NCBI GenBank assembly: GCA_963700195.1
Contig: CAVOWQ010000010.1
Coordinates: forward strand, 1-64,000
Length of the DNA: 64,000 nt
Direction: 5' to 3'
Source: AP-15 sp963700195
GTDB lineage: Bacteria > Pseudomonadota > Alphaproteobacteria > ATCC43930 > CGMCC-115725
Under the pieces are notes generated by a model. That model ran no database searches, had not been told where the DNA came from, and saw only the letters and a list, made by a program, of their open reading frames with translations. Below are positions 1 to 7,426 of this stretch, piece by piece. Numbering within the stretch: the first letter of the stretch is position 1; each line of letters starts with the position of its first letter. The translations under genes and the position numbers were made by a program.

Positions 1-310
1 CCCCAACCTTCGACCGGCCAGCCGCAAGGAGGACTTCTCGGCGGGCTGGCTGGGTTGGTGCAGCAGTTCCAGCAGAACGGGCGCGGCGATGTGATCAAAC
101 TCTTGGATCGGATCGGGGCAGAACCAGCCCATCAACCCGCGCAGGCTGCATCAGGTGCTCGGACCCGATGCGGTGAACAACCTGTCGCGGATGACGGGCG
201 TATCAGGTGAGGATCTCGTCGCAGAGCTGTCGCGTGTTCTTCCCGGCATCGTCGACAAACTGACGCCGCAAGGCCGAATGCCCGACCACGCCGATATGTC
301 GCGCTCGTAG
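1..310 (+). CDS. YidB-like (DUF937) protein, 5' end cut by window edge, frameshifted
   Basis: Frame 1 from base 1 reads a Gly/Gln/Leu-rich stretch (GGLLGGLAGLVQQFQQNGRG) that is typical of the YidB/DUF937 family. The family core then continues in frame 2: WIGSGQNQPINP, a LGPDAVNNLSRMTG segment, LVAELSRVLPGIVDKLTPQG, and a stop at 308-310. The two frames join after GDVIK near base 100, where one extra base (aaaCtcttgg) breaks the gene. Removing it gives a continuous family-like C-terminal half. The start lies outside the window. YidB proteins are small cytoplasmic proteins of unclear function. The gene faces the CoA-transferase gene, with only 6 bp between their stops. Confidence 0.72.
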
Positions 311-316
311 TCCGCG

Positions 317-982
317 CTAGACCGGCATCTCGACGAGGCGGTCGACGAAGATGCCCGGCGTGACGATCACTTCCGGATCGAGCTCGCCGAGTTCGACGAC
401 ATGGCGCACTTGCACGATCGAGAGATCCGCAGCCATCGCCATCGTCGGGTTGAAATTGCGCGCCGATTTGCGATAGGTCAGGTTGCCCCAACGATCGCCG
501 CGATCGGCGGATAGCAGCGCGACGTCGCCCTTCAGCGGTTTTTCCAGAACATACATCCGGCCGTCGATCTCATGGTGCTCCTTGCCCTCGGCGAGCCGGG
601 TCCCGACCGAGACCGGCGAGTAGAAACCGCCGAGCCCGGCGGCGGCGCACCGCATGCGCTCGCTGATGATGCCCTGCGGCACCAGCTCCAATTCGATGCG
701 CCCCGCGGCGTAGAGCTCTTCGAACACGACCGAGCCGGAGCTGCGCGGGAAGGAGCAGACGATCCGGCGCACCCGGCCGGCGGCGAGCAGTGCGGCGAGC
801 CCCCTCCTCCCCGTCCCGGCATTGTTGGCGACGACGATCAAATCGCGCGCCCCCTGCTCGACCACCGCTTCGCACAACGCATCCGGCAATCCGGCGCCGC
901 CAAACCCGGCGCACAGGATCGTCGCGCCATCGGCGATGCCGGCGACGGCTTCGGCGAGGCTCTTGACGCGTTTGTCGATCAT
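317..982 (-). CDS. 3-oxoacid/3-oxoadipate CoA-transferase, alpha subunit
   Basis: This 221-aa protein matches the alpha subunit of family I CoA-transferases (ScoA/PcaI/AtoD type), which with a beta subunit moves CoA from succinyl-CoA or acetyl-CoA to a 3-oxo acid. It shows the N-terminal Gly-rich CoA loop (GFGGAGLPDAL), GGFYSPVSVGT, the conserved GRMYVLEKPL, RNFNP and a TPGIFVDRLVE C-terminus. Length is normal for a free alpha subunit. Its ATG overlaps the stop of the upstream BKACE gene by four bases (ATGA), so the two are probably translationally coupled. No beta-subunit gene follows: the next gene downstream is the convergent YidB-like gene. The substrate is not predictable; the BKACE neighbour suggests a beta-keto acid product. 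Confidence 0.88.
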   Translation of the reverse strand: MIDKRVKSLAEAVAGIADGATILCAGFGGAGLPDALCEAVVEQGARDLIVVANNAGTGRRGLAALLAAGRVRRIVCSFPRSSGSVVFEELYAAGRIELELVPQGIISERMRCAAAGLGGFYSPVSVGTRLAEGKEHHEIDGRMYVLEKPLKGDVALLSADRGDRWGNLTYRKSARNFNPTMAMAADLSIVQVRHVVELGELDPEVIVTPGIFVDRLVEMPV

Positions 983-1918
983 CAGAACGCCACCGCGTCG
1001 CCGCCCTTCAGCGCGAGCATCGCCCGCGCCTCGTCGGGGGTGGCGATTTCGAGCGACAAATTCTCGATGATCGACCGCACGCAGCTAACCTGGTCGGCAT
1101 TGCTCTCGGCGAGCTTGCCGCGGCCGATCCACAGCGAATCCTCGAGCCCGACCCGGACATTGCCGCCCATGATCGCGCCCATCGACACCAGCGGCAATTG
1201 GTGGCGGCCGGCGGCGAGGACGGACCAAGCATAGGAGTTGCCGAACAATTTGTCGGCGATCCGCTTCATGTGAACGACATTCTCCGGATCGGCCCCGATG
1301 CCGCCGAGGATCCCGAAGATCGTTTGCACGAAGAGCGGCGGCTTGACCAGCCCGCGATCGAGGAAATGCGCCAGGTTGTAGAGATGGCCGACATCGTAGC
1401 ACTCGAACTCGAACCGGGTGCCGCACCCTTCCCCCAAATCCTTCAGAATGCGCTCGATGTCCTTGAAGGTGTTTCGGAAGATGAAGTCCCGCGTCATTTC
1501 GAGGCGCCCGCGGCTCCCACTCGTATTTCCATTCCTTGTACGTCTCGAGTAACGGGAACAGGCCGAAATTCATCGACCCCATGTTCAGCGAGCACATCTC
1601 GGGCTTGGCGCGCAGCGGAGCCGCGAGCCTTTCCTCGAGGCTCATGCCGTGACCGCCGCCGGTCGTGATATTGACGACTGCTCCGGTCGACTGCTTGATC
1701 CGCGGCAGGAACTGCATGAACACATCGGGGTCCGGCGTCGGCCGCCCATCCTTCGGGTCGCGCGCATGCAGATGCAGGATCGCCGCCCCCGCCTCCGCCG
1801 CGGCAATCGCATCGCGTGCGATCTCGTCCGGCGTCAGCGGCAGATGAGGGCTCATCGTCGGGGTGTGGATCGACCCGGTGACGGCGCAGGTGATAACGAC
1901 CTTACCACGCAGCGGCAT
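982..1918 (-). CDS. Beta-keto acid cleavage enzyme (BKACE, DUF849), frameshifted
   Basis: BKACE enzymes are Zn-dependent TIM barrels that cleave beta-keto acids with acetyl-CoA, giving acetoacetate and a CoA ester; the founding activity is 3-keto-5-aminohexanoate cleavage. The first part (from ATG 1916-1918, GGAGG upstream) contains KVVITCAVTGS, the metal-site motif HLHARDPKDGRP and NITTGGG. After YEWEPR the family sequence moves to the next frame (LEMTRDFIFRNTFKDIERIL) and runs to the stop at 982, through LFVQTIFGILGGIG and GNVRVGLEDSLWIGRGKLA. One extra base near 1503-1508 explains the break, and without it the protein is about 311 aa, normal for the family. It is coupled to the CoA-transferase alpha subunit by an ATGA overlap. 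Confidence 0.85.
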
Positions 1919-2257
1919 CTTGTTCCTCCCTCCTGCCGTCGGCCACGGATTACCCCTATAATGGCCGAGTTTGGTCCGGACGTGGTGCGACTTTTTACGG
2001 GAGGAAGTCCGTCGCCTCCGTTCCCACAATCTAAAAATGAGTTTATCATTTCTGCTGGCTGTATCTGCAGCGAATTAGCAGCCAAATTCTCGGAATGATT
2101 GTATTGATGAGCTACGCCCGCAGCCCTGTGCCGACCCGTCGCTTTTCGTGACAGCCTATCAGCCGACAGCACCTCCTTCTCCAACCAACGGCCGTCCCGC
2201 GGAACTCGCCGAAGGGCCAGAGTATGCAATGCGAACAAGGCGATTTTAGGATGATCA
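1919..2257. other. Intergenic region without recognisable gene
   Basis: A stretch of about 340 bases. The end next to 1918 carries the ribosome binding site of the BKACE gene on the minus strand. An A/T-rich patch around 2028-2110 is the likeliest place for its promoter, but no convincing -35/-10 pair was found. Overlapping open frames on both strands show no family-like sequence. Confidence 0.4.
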
Positions 2258-2350
2258 ATGCCAGCGGTGTTCTTCATTACCCACCCCGATGTCGTGATTG
2301 ATCCGAGCGTCCCGGTTCCCGATCGGCCGCTCAATGCGCGCGGGCGAGCA
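2258..2350 (+). pseudogene. N-terminal fragment of a histidine-phosphatase-family protein
   Basis: The frame from ATG 2258 starts MPAVFFITHPDVVIDPSVPV and continues PDRPLNARGRA. This is the N-terminus of a phosphoglycerate-mutase/histidine-phosphatase family protein, in which a T/R-H-(P/G) motif (here THP) holds the catalytic histidine, followed by a PL(S/N)xRGRxxA helix. After about residue 31 the similarity stops, and the frame runs into the antisense of the cupin gene at 2379. The rest of a roughly 190-aa family member is missing, so this is a truncated remnant. It is one of several gene fragments in 2.2-4.3 kb. Confidence 0.55.
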
Positions 2351-2378
2351 TCTAGAAGCCGACGCTATGAGTATGACC

Positions 2379-2796
2379 TCAGTTCCCGAACGGGATCGTC
2401 AGTTCCGTCTCGTTCGTATCCACCACGAACACCGCGAGGAGCTTGGCCGGCTTCGTCTTGCTGGCATTGGCGCTGACGGCGTGGCGGTCGCCGGGCAGCT
2501 CGGAGAAGCTCTGTCCGGCCTTGTAGGTCGTCACCCGTTCCGTCGTTGACCTGACTGCGGATCGCCCCCTCGAGCACGGTCGCATAGATGAAGGCCGATT
2601 TGGCATGCGTGTGGCCGGGCGAGTAGCCGCCCGGGCCGTATTCGACGAGTACGCCCTTGATGCTCTTGCCCGGAACGTTCGGCAGCTCGTGCTGATAGAC
2701 GAGGGTCACTTTGGCGTTCTTCTCCTTCGGCGCATCCGCGAGGGCGCTGCCGAACGGCAGGGTGGCGACAAGCAGCGAAGAGAGGATGCGTCTCAT
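2379..2796 (-). CDS. Secreted cupin-domain protein, frameshifted
   Basis: A small periplasmic cupin. Residues 1-21 form a signal peptide (MRRILSSLLVATLPFGSALA). The cupin core has HELPNVPGKSIKGVLVEYGP, then GGYSPGHTHAKSAFIYATVLEG, where the HTH pair and later residues would bind metal. After AIRSQVND the family sequence continues in the next frame (VTTYKAGQSFSELPGDRHAV, then LLAVFVVDTNETELTIPFGN) to the stop at 2379-2381. One extra base near 2535-2550 accounts for the break. Restored length is about 138 aa, normal for this family. The start ATG lies 32 bp below the SDR fragment stop. Confidence 0.75.
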
Positions 2797-2828
2797 GGTG
2801 CCCTATCCTTCGGTTGGCGCATGCAGGA

Positions 2829-3253
2829 TCAGGCTCCTGTCTGTGAGCGCCGCAGCCATTCGTCGAAACCGATGCGGCCGAGGCGCGCTTCGCCCAACGG
2901 CACGAGCGAGTGCTCCTCGACCCGGCGGCCCCAGTATCGGGCCTCGGGGTCGCGCACGACCTGACGCGGGTCGCCGACCGCCTTCAGATAGCGGGCGACG
3001 ATTTCGTTGAGCGGTGCTCGTTCCGGGCCGGCGATCTCGACGATGCCACCTCGCGGCGCCGCGAGCGCCACCTCGGCGACGATGGCAGCAACGTCGTCCG
3101 CCGCGATGGGCTGGAACAGGACGGGCGGAAGCCTGACGGTGTTTCCATCCGCACTCGAATTGGCGATGCCGCCGAGGAATTCCATGAACTGGGTCGCGCG
3201 GATGATGGTGTAGGGGATGCCGGAGGCCTCGATCAGTTTCTCTTGGGCGACCG
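2829..3253 (-). pseudogene. C-terminal part of an NmrA-like SDR (NAD(P)-binding) gene
   Basis: Read on the minus strand, the frame gives VAQEKLIEASGIPYTIIRAT, QFMEFLGGIA, then FQPIAADDVAAIVAEVAL, GIVEIAGPERAPLNEIVARY and a WLRRSQTGA C-terminus ending at 2829. This is the C-terminal 140 residues of an atypical short-chain dehydrogenase of the NmrA/YwnB kind. The Rossmann N-terminus is absent here. At about 3253 the frame runs directly into a cupin fragment. A matching SDR N-terminus lies at 4181-4306 in the same orientation. An internal ATG at 3185 could start a 118-aa product, but this would lack the NAD(P)-binding half. Confidence 0.72.
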
Positions 3254-3403
3254 GAGGTGCCGAGGGTTGACAGCGCGCGGAGAGTACTCCGCATCCCAGA
3301 CGATTATCTCTTCGTTCGACGTGCCCGGAAGAACGCTTTTCAGGAGAGGCGTGTGCGTAATTCCTGCCTTATCTTTGGCTAGGACAGATATAGGCTGGAC
3401 CAT
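3233..3403 (-). pseudogene. N-terminal fragment of a cupin gene, joined to the SDR remnant
   Basis: ATG 3401-3403 has GGGAGG just upstream. The product begins MVQPISVLAKDKAGITHTPL and continues LKSVLPGTSNEEIIVWDAEY, ending SPRAVNPRHL. This parallels residues of the next gene (GVIPHAPLLKTVLPGTANLE and NPRHLHPAA). Homology stops right after NPRHL, where the metal-binding cupin core should begin; a short tail follows and stops at 3233. So the gene keeps only its first 50 residues and is fused to SDR sequence by a deletion or recombination at about 3253. It lacks an obvious signal peptide, unlike its neighbour. Confidence 0.65.
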
Positions 3404-3523
3404 GCATAACCTCCCATCAACTTGAACTGGCGTACGCGATGCGGTTGCAGGCCATGGCCGCGCCAGATGCGCTGCACCGAAGAGCGAATCATGATCTTCT
3501 CGCTCACTCAAATGCCCGCAGCC

Positions 3524-3955
3524 TCACTTCTTCATCGGTTGTGGAATAGAACGTCCCTTATCCTTTTCAGCCACGATGAACTCCAAGTAGCGGAGATGGT
3601 CCGTGGTGCTTGGGTTCCAGTGGGAATGGATCGTGCCGGCAGGAACAAACAAACTGTCCCCCGTATGCAGCGTTACCGGTGGTTTCCCATCTTCCTGCCA
3701 AACGCCTGTACCGGACACGACATAGAACGTGACCGCTGCCGGGTGGAGGTGTCGCGGGTTGATCCCGCCCGGAGCATATTCCGTCTCGTAGACTGCGACC
3801 TCCAAGTTTGCCGTTCCGGGCAATACGGTCTTCAGCAGCGGTGCATGCGGTATCACGCCATGCTTTTCTTGGCTTGCAGCCGGATCTACCTGAAGCATGC
3901 ACAGGACTGCCATTGTCGCGACCGCGATCCATATGAGACGCAGTGTCTTGGCCAT
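3524..3955 (-). CDS. Secreted cupin-domain protein
   Basis: Complete 143-aa protein. Residues 1-28 are a signal peptide ending near AAS. The cupin barrel follows: LLKTVLPGTANLEVAVYETE, NPRHLHPAAVTFYVVSGTGV (cupin motif 1, two histidines), then GDSLFVPAGTIHSHWN (motif 2 with the third histidine). The C-terminus carries LRYLEFIVAEKDKG. Such periplasmic cupins are usually of unknown substrate. It stands between the two ends of a broken SDR gene and next to a truncated paralogue (3233-3403). Confidence 0.82.
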   Translation of the reverse strand: MAKTLRLIWIAVATMAVLCMLQVDPAASQEKHGVIPHAPLLKTVLPGTANLEVAVYETEYAPGGINPRHLHPAAVTFYVVSGTGVWQEDGKPPVTLHTGDSLFVPAGTIHSHWNPSTTDHLRYLEFIVAEKDKGRSIPQPMKK

Positions 3956-4180
3956 TTGATGTATCCCGATGCTGATTAGCGAAAGCGCTGAGCGCGTTGA
4001 GCAGGGTTAGAGTTGACTGCCGTGCTGATCGTTCGCTGAACTGCGAGCAGCTGCGTGGATCTCGGTGGCGCTAGTGGATCGAATGCCACAGTCGGCACCC
4101 TCGTTCAGCCTCGTCAGCTACGGAAGCCGAGCCTTCCCATCATCAGAGAAAGCCGACGGCTCCGGCCGTCCCTGAGACGA

Positions 4181-4306
4181 TCAAAATCCAATGGTGTTGA
4201 CGCCGGTATTGGGCGAAGCGGCGACGACCTCGTGGCCGCCCTGCCGCAGAATGGCGACGGTCTTCGAGCCGATCAGACCGGTGCCGCCGATGACGACGAT
4301 CTTCAT
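4181..4306 (-). pseudogene. N-terminal fragment of an NmrA-like SDR gene
   Basis: ATG 4304-4306 follows a weak purine-rich RBS. The 41-aa reading is MKIVVIGGTGLIGSKTVAIL, RQGGHEVVAASPNTGVNTIGF, then stop. The GGTGLIG dinucleotide loop and the SPNTGVNTI strand are typical of the SDR subfamily whose C-terminus is found at 2829-3253. After NTI, where the family continues with a TGEGL-like segment, the sequence changes abruptly at about 4187. The central roughly 60 residues of the SDR occur nowhere in the window. The fragment is also in frame with the upstream transporter. Confidence 0.68.
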
Positions 4307-5338
4307 GGTTCCCTTTCTCGTCGATGACTGGCGGCCCTCATATGCGTTCGAATGCCAGGCCAAACATCGCCGACCGCGAACGCTGCAACGCTGGCGCAAA
4401 ATACTCCGTGGCCTCGAACGCGGCTTGGGCTTTCGGCTCGGCAATGGTCCTCCGCTTGTCAGATACACGCCGACGGAGATGAGGACGATGCCGACCCAGT
4501 CGGTTTCGGTTGGCCATTCGTCGAGGAGCGGTATTGCTAAGAGTGCCGACAGCGCCGGCACCAAAGCTCCAAAGGCTGCGCCTCCTGAAGCGCCAAGGAT
4601 GGCGACTGCACGGCCATACAGAAGCAGGGACACAATGGTCACGAGAACGCCCTGGAAGATCGCCTGAACGGTAATCTCGGCAAGCGGCAGCCGGGCGAGG
4701 CGGGTTCCATACAATGCCAGGTAGATCGGTAGGTAGATCACCAGCGATCCGGTGGAGACAAGGGCTGCCACGTGAAGTGGATCGAGTTCTGCCTGCCGCA
4801 TGACGACGGTGAAGCATGCCGTCAAGAATGCCGCGAGCAGGAAGAGCGCGTCACCGAAAGTGCGGCCGGGGCTCCAGCCTGCGGCATGCCAGCCGACGAT
4901 GATCAGAGCGCCGGCCAATATCAGCGAGAGCCCCGACTTTCGCGCGGTCGAAAGCTTCTCTCCCAGCACGAGCGCAGCGATGAGAGCAACGAACAGCGGC
5001 ATGCAACCCGGATTGAGCGCGCCGCCATCGTAGGCGGGTGCAAAGCGCAGCCCGACCGCCGCCACCAGTGCATAAGGCGCGCCTGTCCCGGCGATGATCA
5101 CGGCCAGTCCAAGCCATCCAAGGCGATCACGGGCAAGGCCTCGCTGCACGAGGACCGGCGACAGCAGGAGACCCGCCACACCGAAGCGCAGCGCCACGAT
5201 GTCCCACGCGTCCAGGCTGGTCGTGACGGCCAGCCGCGTGATGACGCTCCAGCTCGCCCAGATCGATACTGCAGCGAAGCCGAATACGGCCCCCTTCAGA
5301 TAGTTCGCGCTGACTTGCTGCATCGCCGACCCCACCAC
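4181..5338 (-). CDS. DMT-superfamily (EamA) transporter, open frame runs on into SDR fragment
   Basis: Inner-membrane permease with about ten transmembrane segments in two EamA repeats: GAVFGFAAVSIWASWSVITR begins the first and GDALFLLAAFLTACFTVVMR the second. The likely start is ATG 5321-5323 (MQQVSANYLKG); the frame is open up to a GTG at 5338. Family-like sequence ends near VYLTSGGPLPSR, around 4425, giving a normal length near 300 aa. No stop follows: about 40 basic residues lead in frame into the SDR fragment. Either the stop was lost, or a frame change leads to the stop at 4338 in another frame. Substrate unknown; the family exports amino acids and other metabolites. Confidence 0.82.
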   Translation of the reverse strand: MVGSAMQQVSANYLKGAVFGFAAVSIWASWSVITRLAVTTSLDAWDIVALRFGVAGLLLSPVLVQRGLARDRLGWLGLAVIIAGTGAPYALVAAVGLRFAPAYDGGALNPGCMPLFVALIAALVLGEKLSTARKSGLSLILAGALIIVGWHAAGWSPGRTFGDALFLLAAFLTACFTVVMRQAELDPLHVAALVSTGSLVIYLPIYLALYGTRLARLPLAEITVQAIFQGVLVTIVSLLLYGRAVAILGASGGAAFGALVPALSALLAIPLLDEWPTETDWVGIVLISVGVYLTSGGPLPSRKPKPRSRPRSILRQRCSVRGRRCLAWHSNAYEGRQSSTRKGTMKIVVIGGTGLIGSKTVAILRQGGHEVVAASPNTGVNTIGF

Positions 5339-5363
5339 GAGACTTAGGAGACGAGGCCGCTGG

Positions 5364-5440
5364 CGCCCCCGCGAAAGCGGCGGCCCAGGGGGAACGGCTG
5401 CGGTCTTGTCGTTCCCTGGATTCCCGCTTTCGCGCAGGGC
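5364..5440. repeat. Palindromic intergenic repeat, type A (degenerate)
   Basis: Imperfect inverted repeat built from CCCCCGCGAAAGCGG and CCCGCTTTCGCG arms with CCAGG/CCTGG inner blocks. The same units, better preserved, occur at 39955-40048. It lies upstream of the DMT transporter, in a 409-bp gap that otherwise holds only the type B repeat. Confidence 0.6.
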
Positions 5441-5490
5441 TGTCCGGGGAATTCGAACGCGGTTGTAGAACGTCCATATCGCTCAATTTC

Positions 5491-5623
5491 AAGAGCCCCT
5501 CTCCGCCCTTCAGGGGAGAGAGGGAGGGGCCCGCGCAGCGGGAGGGTGAGGTGGGCGGCGCCGCAAACTGTGTCATCGGCCCCCCTCACCCTTCCCTCTC
5601 CCCCGGCCAGCGGGAGGAGAGGG
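5491..5623. repeat. Palindromic intergenic repeat, type B
   Basis: Begins AAGAGCCCCTCTCCGCCCTT and ends GGAGAGGGTA. CCCTCTCC-type and GGGAGAGG-type blocks and GTGAGG/CCTCAC blocks pair across the element. A near-identical copy, sharing both ends and most of the interior, lies at 50366-50505 between sdhA and sdhB. The remaining bases 5624-5747 before the GNAT gene show nothing recognisable. Confidence 0.75.
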
Positions 5624-5747
5624 TATTAGAGCGGGTGTTCAGGGAAGGAATTTGACGGCAAAGTTGATCCTCGAATTTCCCGGAACAGCCCTGCGCTTTT
5701 GCGGGAACGACGACTAGTAGCCAAGAGCTGGGGGCGCTCGTCCACCG

Positions 5748-6252
5748 TTACCGAGGGGCGGCCCAAAGCATCCCGAATGACGTGCCGTCGACCCTGTTCG
5801 AGACGCCGGAGCCCGGCACGTGGCGAAAGCCGACGCGCTCGTAGAGGCGTTGCGTCGGGTTGTCGTGCCGGACATTGAGGCACAGGCCAATGCCCCGCCG
5901 CGCCGCCTCGCCAATCAAGGCGTGCAGCAGCATTCTTCCGACCCCCCGACCGCGAGTGTCCGGCTTTACCCCGATCGTGACCTCGGGCGTGCGCGCGTCG
6001 ACGAAGAAGGCCGGTTGCTCATCGGGTGTGAATTGCCGCGCCCACGCGCCACCTATTGGCTCGTCGTCTCGTTCGGCAATGAACCCGAAATCCTCGGGCC
6101 GCTGCCATCCCGCGAGATGAGCAGCGACAAAGGGCACCGCCTTCGCCGCGCCGGCGTTCGGCTCATACGCCGCGATGGCGACGAAATCCCAAAATCGTCA
6201 AATCGTCCTGGGTTGCCGGCCGGCTCCGGATCTCCGTTTCAGGCGGCGACAT
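5748..6252 (-). CDS. GNAT-family N-acetyltransferase, frameshifted near its N-terminus
   Basis: The main frame shows a GNAT fold: HLAGWQRPEDFGFIAERDDE, FVDARTPEVTIGVKPDTRGR (the R/Q-x-x-G-x-G/A acetyl-CoA loop is RGRGVG) and NPTQRLYERVGFRHV near the end. The N-terminus lies in another frame: ATG at 6250-6252, inside the end of the upstream cupin gene, reads MSPPETEIRSRPATQDDLTI, a classical GNAT beta1-alpha1. It joins WDFVAIAAYEPNAG if one base is removed near 6188-6196 (GATTTTGGG). The restored length of 167 aa is normal. Without repair, only a GTG start at 6137 is available. Target amine unknown. Confidence 0.78.
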
Positions 6253-6643
6253 CGATGACTTCCATCGACACGATCTGGTCGGGCTCGCCGGTATAGATGA
6301 TGAGGCTGACCGTTTCGGTGGCAATCATGGCGCTATGCGGTTGGCCCGTCGGGTTTAACGTGTAGCCGCCCGAGGCGCGCGCCGGGGCGCCCGATTTTGT
6401 CGTGCGGCCGCCTTCGAGGTTGAAGACGTGCTCGTCGGAAAGGGCGATCGCGACGATCTTGATCAGCTTCCCCGGCGGCGGCGAGAATTTGCCGAGCCAC
6501 GCGATCCCGCCGCCCTCGGCCCGACGGTCGCTGAGGACCTTGAGCTGCACGATGTCTTTGCCGTCATAGCGCGCCGCCGATCCATAGAACGGGATGCCGG
6601 GGGTCCACTCGGCCTCTTCTATATCGACATGGGTCGAAACCAT
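6239..6643 (-). CDS. Cupin-like cytoplasmic protein
   Basis: 134 aa, no signal peptide. Contains IPFYGSAARYDGKDIVQLKV, IAWLGKFSPPPGKLIKIVAI, then EHVFNLEGG and a PTGQPHSAMIATETVSLIIY segment. The histidines in DEHVF and QPHSA and the beta-rich pattern suggest a cupin barrel. Function unknown. It is divergent from the YafY-type regulator, 73 bp apart, with a palindrome between them, so it is a likely target of that regulator. Its 3' end overlaps the GNAT start by 14 bases, making a two-gene operon. Confidence 0.7.
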   Translation of the reverse strand: MVSTHVDIEEAEWTPGIPFYGSAARYDGKDIVQLKVLSDRRAEGGGIAWLGKFSPPPGKLIKIVAIALSDEHVFNLEGGRTTKSGAPARASGGYTLNPTGQPHSAMIATETVSLIIYTGEPDQIVSMEVIDVAA

Positions 6644-6689
6644 CCGCTCCTCCTTCCAAGCGTTGCGGAGGGAGGTTAACAGGGTGATA

Positions 6690-6707
6690 CTGACAGCGTT
6701 CTGTCAG
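6690..6707. promoter_or_regulatory. Inverted repeat between divergent genes, candidate YafY-type operator
   Basis: CTGACAgcgttcTGTCAG: perfect 6-bp arms around a 6-bp spacer, directly upstream of the RBS of the HTH/WYL regulator (ATG 6717) and 46 bp from the cupin start. Placement suggests autoregulation and control of the cupin-GNAT operon. Confidence 0.6.
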
Positions 6708-6716
6708 GAGCCGACA

Positions 6717-7415
6717 ATGCGCCGCGCCGACCGCCTGTTCGACATCATCCAGACGTTACGCGCGGCCCGGCATCCGCTCACGGCAGCGGCGATCGCCGAG
6801 AAGCTGGAAGTGACGGTCCGCACGATCTATCGCGACATCGCCGCGTTGCAGGCGAGCCGCGTTCCAATCGAAGGGGCGCCGGGGCTCGGCTATGTGCTCC
6901 GCCGCGGCTTTGACCTGCCGCCCTTGATGTTCACTCGCGAGGAGACCGACGCGATCGCGATCGGCGTGCGGCTGCTGCGTCGCCTGCGCGATCCGAAACT
7001 CCAGAAAGCAGCGGAAGGCGTGCTCGCCAAGATGGCCGCTGTGGTTCCGCGGGAATTGCAGTCGCAGCTTGTCGCAGCGCCGCTTTTCGTATCCGAGGGC
7101 AGCGCCCCGGCGGTCAACGGGATCGACCAGTCGCAGCTTCGCAACGCGATCCGCGAAACGCGCAAGCTCGTCATCACCTATGTCGACGAAGAAGGCCGCC
7201 GCACGCAGAGAACGATCTGGCCGATCGCGATGGCCTATTATGTCGACGTGACCCTGCTCGGCGCGTGGTGCGAGCTACGGGGGGACTTTCGCAATTTCCG
7301 GGTCGACCGCATCCTCGGCTCACAGCTGCTCGACGACAGGTTCGAGGCCGACAGCGGCAAGCTGATGGCCCAATGGCTGGCGCTTCCAAAAGACCATTCC
7401 CGCACCGCCGCTTGA
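6717..7415 (+). CDS. YafY-type transcriptional regulator (HTH + WYL domain)
   Basis: 232 aa. Residues 1-60 form a DeoR-like winged helix: RRADRLFDIIQTLRAARHPL, AAAIAEKLEVTVRTIYRDIA. The middle and C-terminal part is a WYL-type sensor domain (RETRKLVITYVDEEGRRTQR, then AMAYYVDVTLLGAWCELRGD, FRNFRVDRI). The start was set at ATG 6717 because CAGGAG precedes it and the homology begins there; the frame is open further upstream but overlaps the divergent cupin gene. WYL domains bind small ligands or nucleotides. The palindrome at 6690-6707 is its probable operator. Confidence 0.88.
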   Translation: MRRADRLFDIIQTLRAARHPLTAAAIAEKLEVTVRTIYRDIAALQASRVPIEGAPGLGYVLRRGFDLPPLMFTREETDAIAIGVRLLRRLRDPKLQKAAEGVLAKMAAVVPRELQSQLVAAPLFVSEGSAPAVNGIDQSQLRNAIRETRKLVITYVDEEGRRTQRTIWPIAMAYYVDVTLLGAWCELRGDFRNFRVDRILGSQLLDDRFEADSGKLMAQWLALPKDHSRTAA

Positions 7416-7426
7416 GCTCGCGAACC

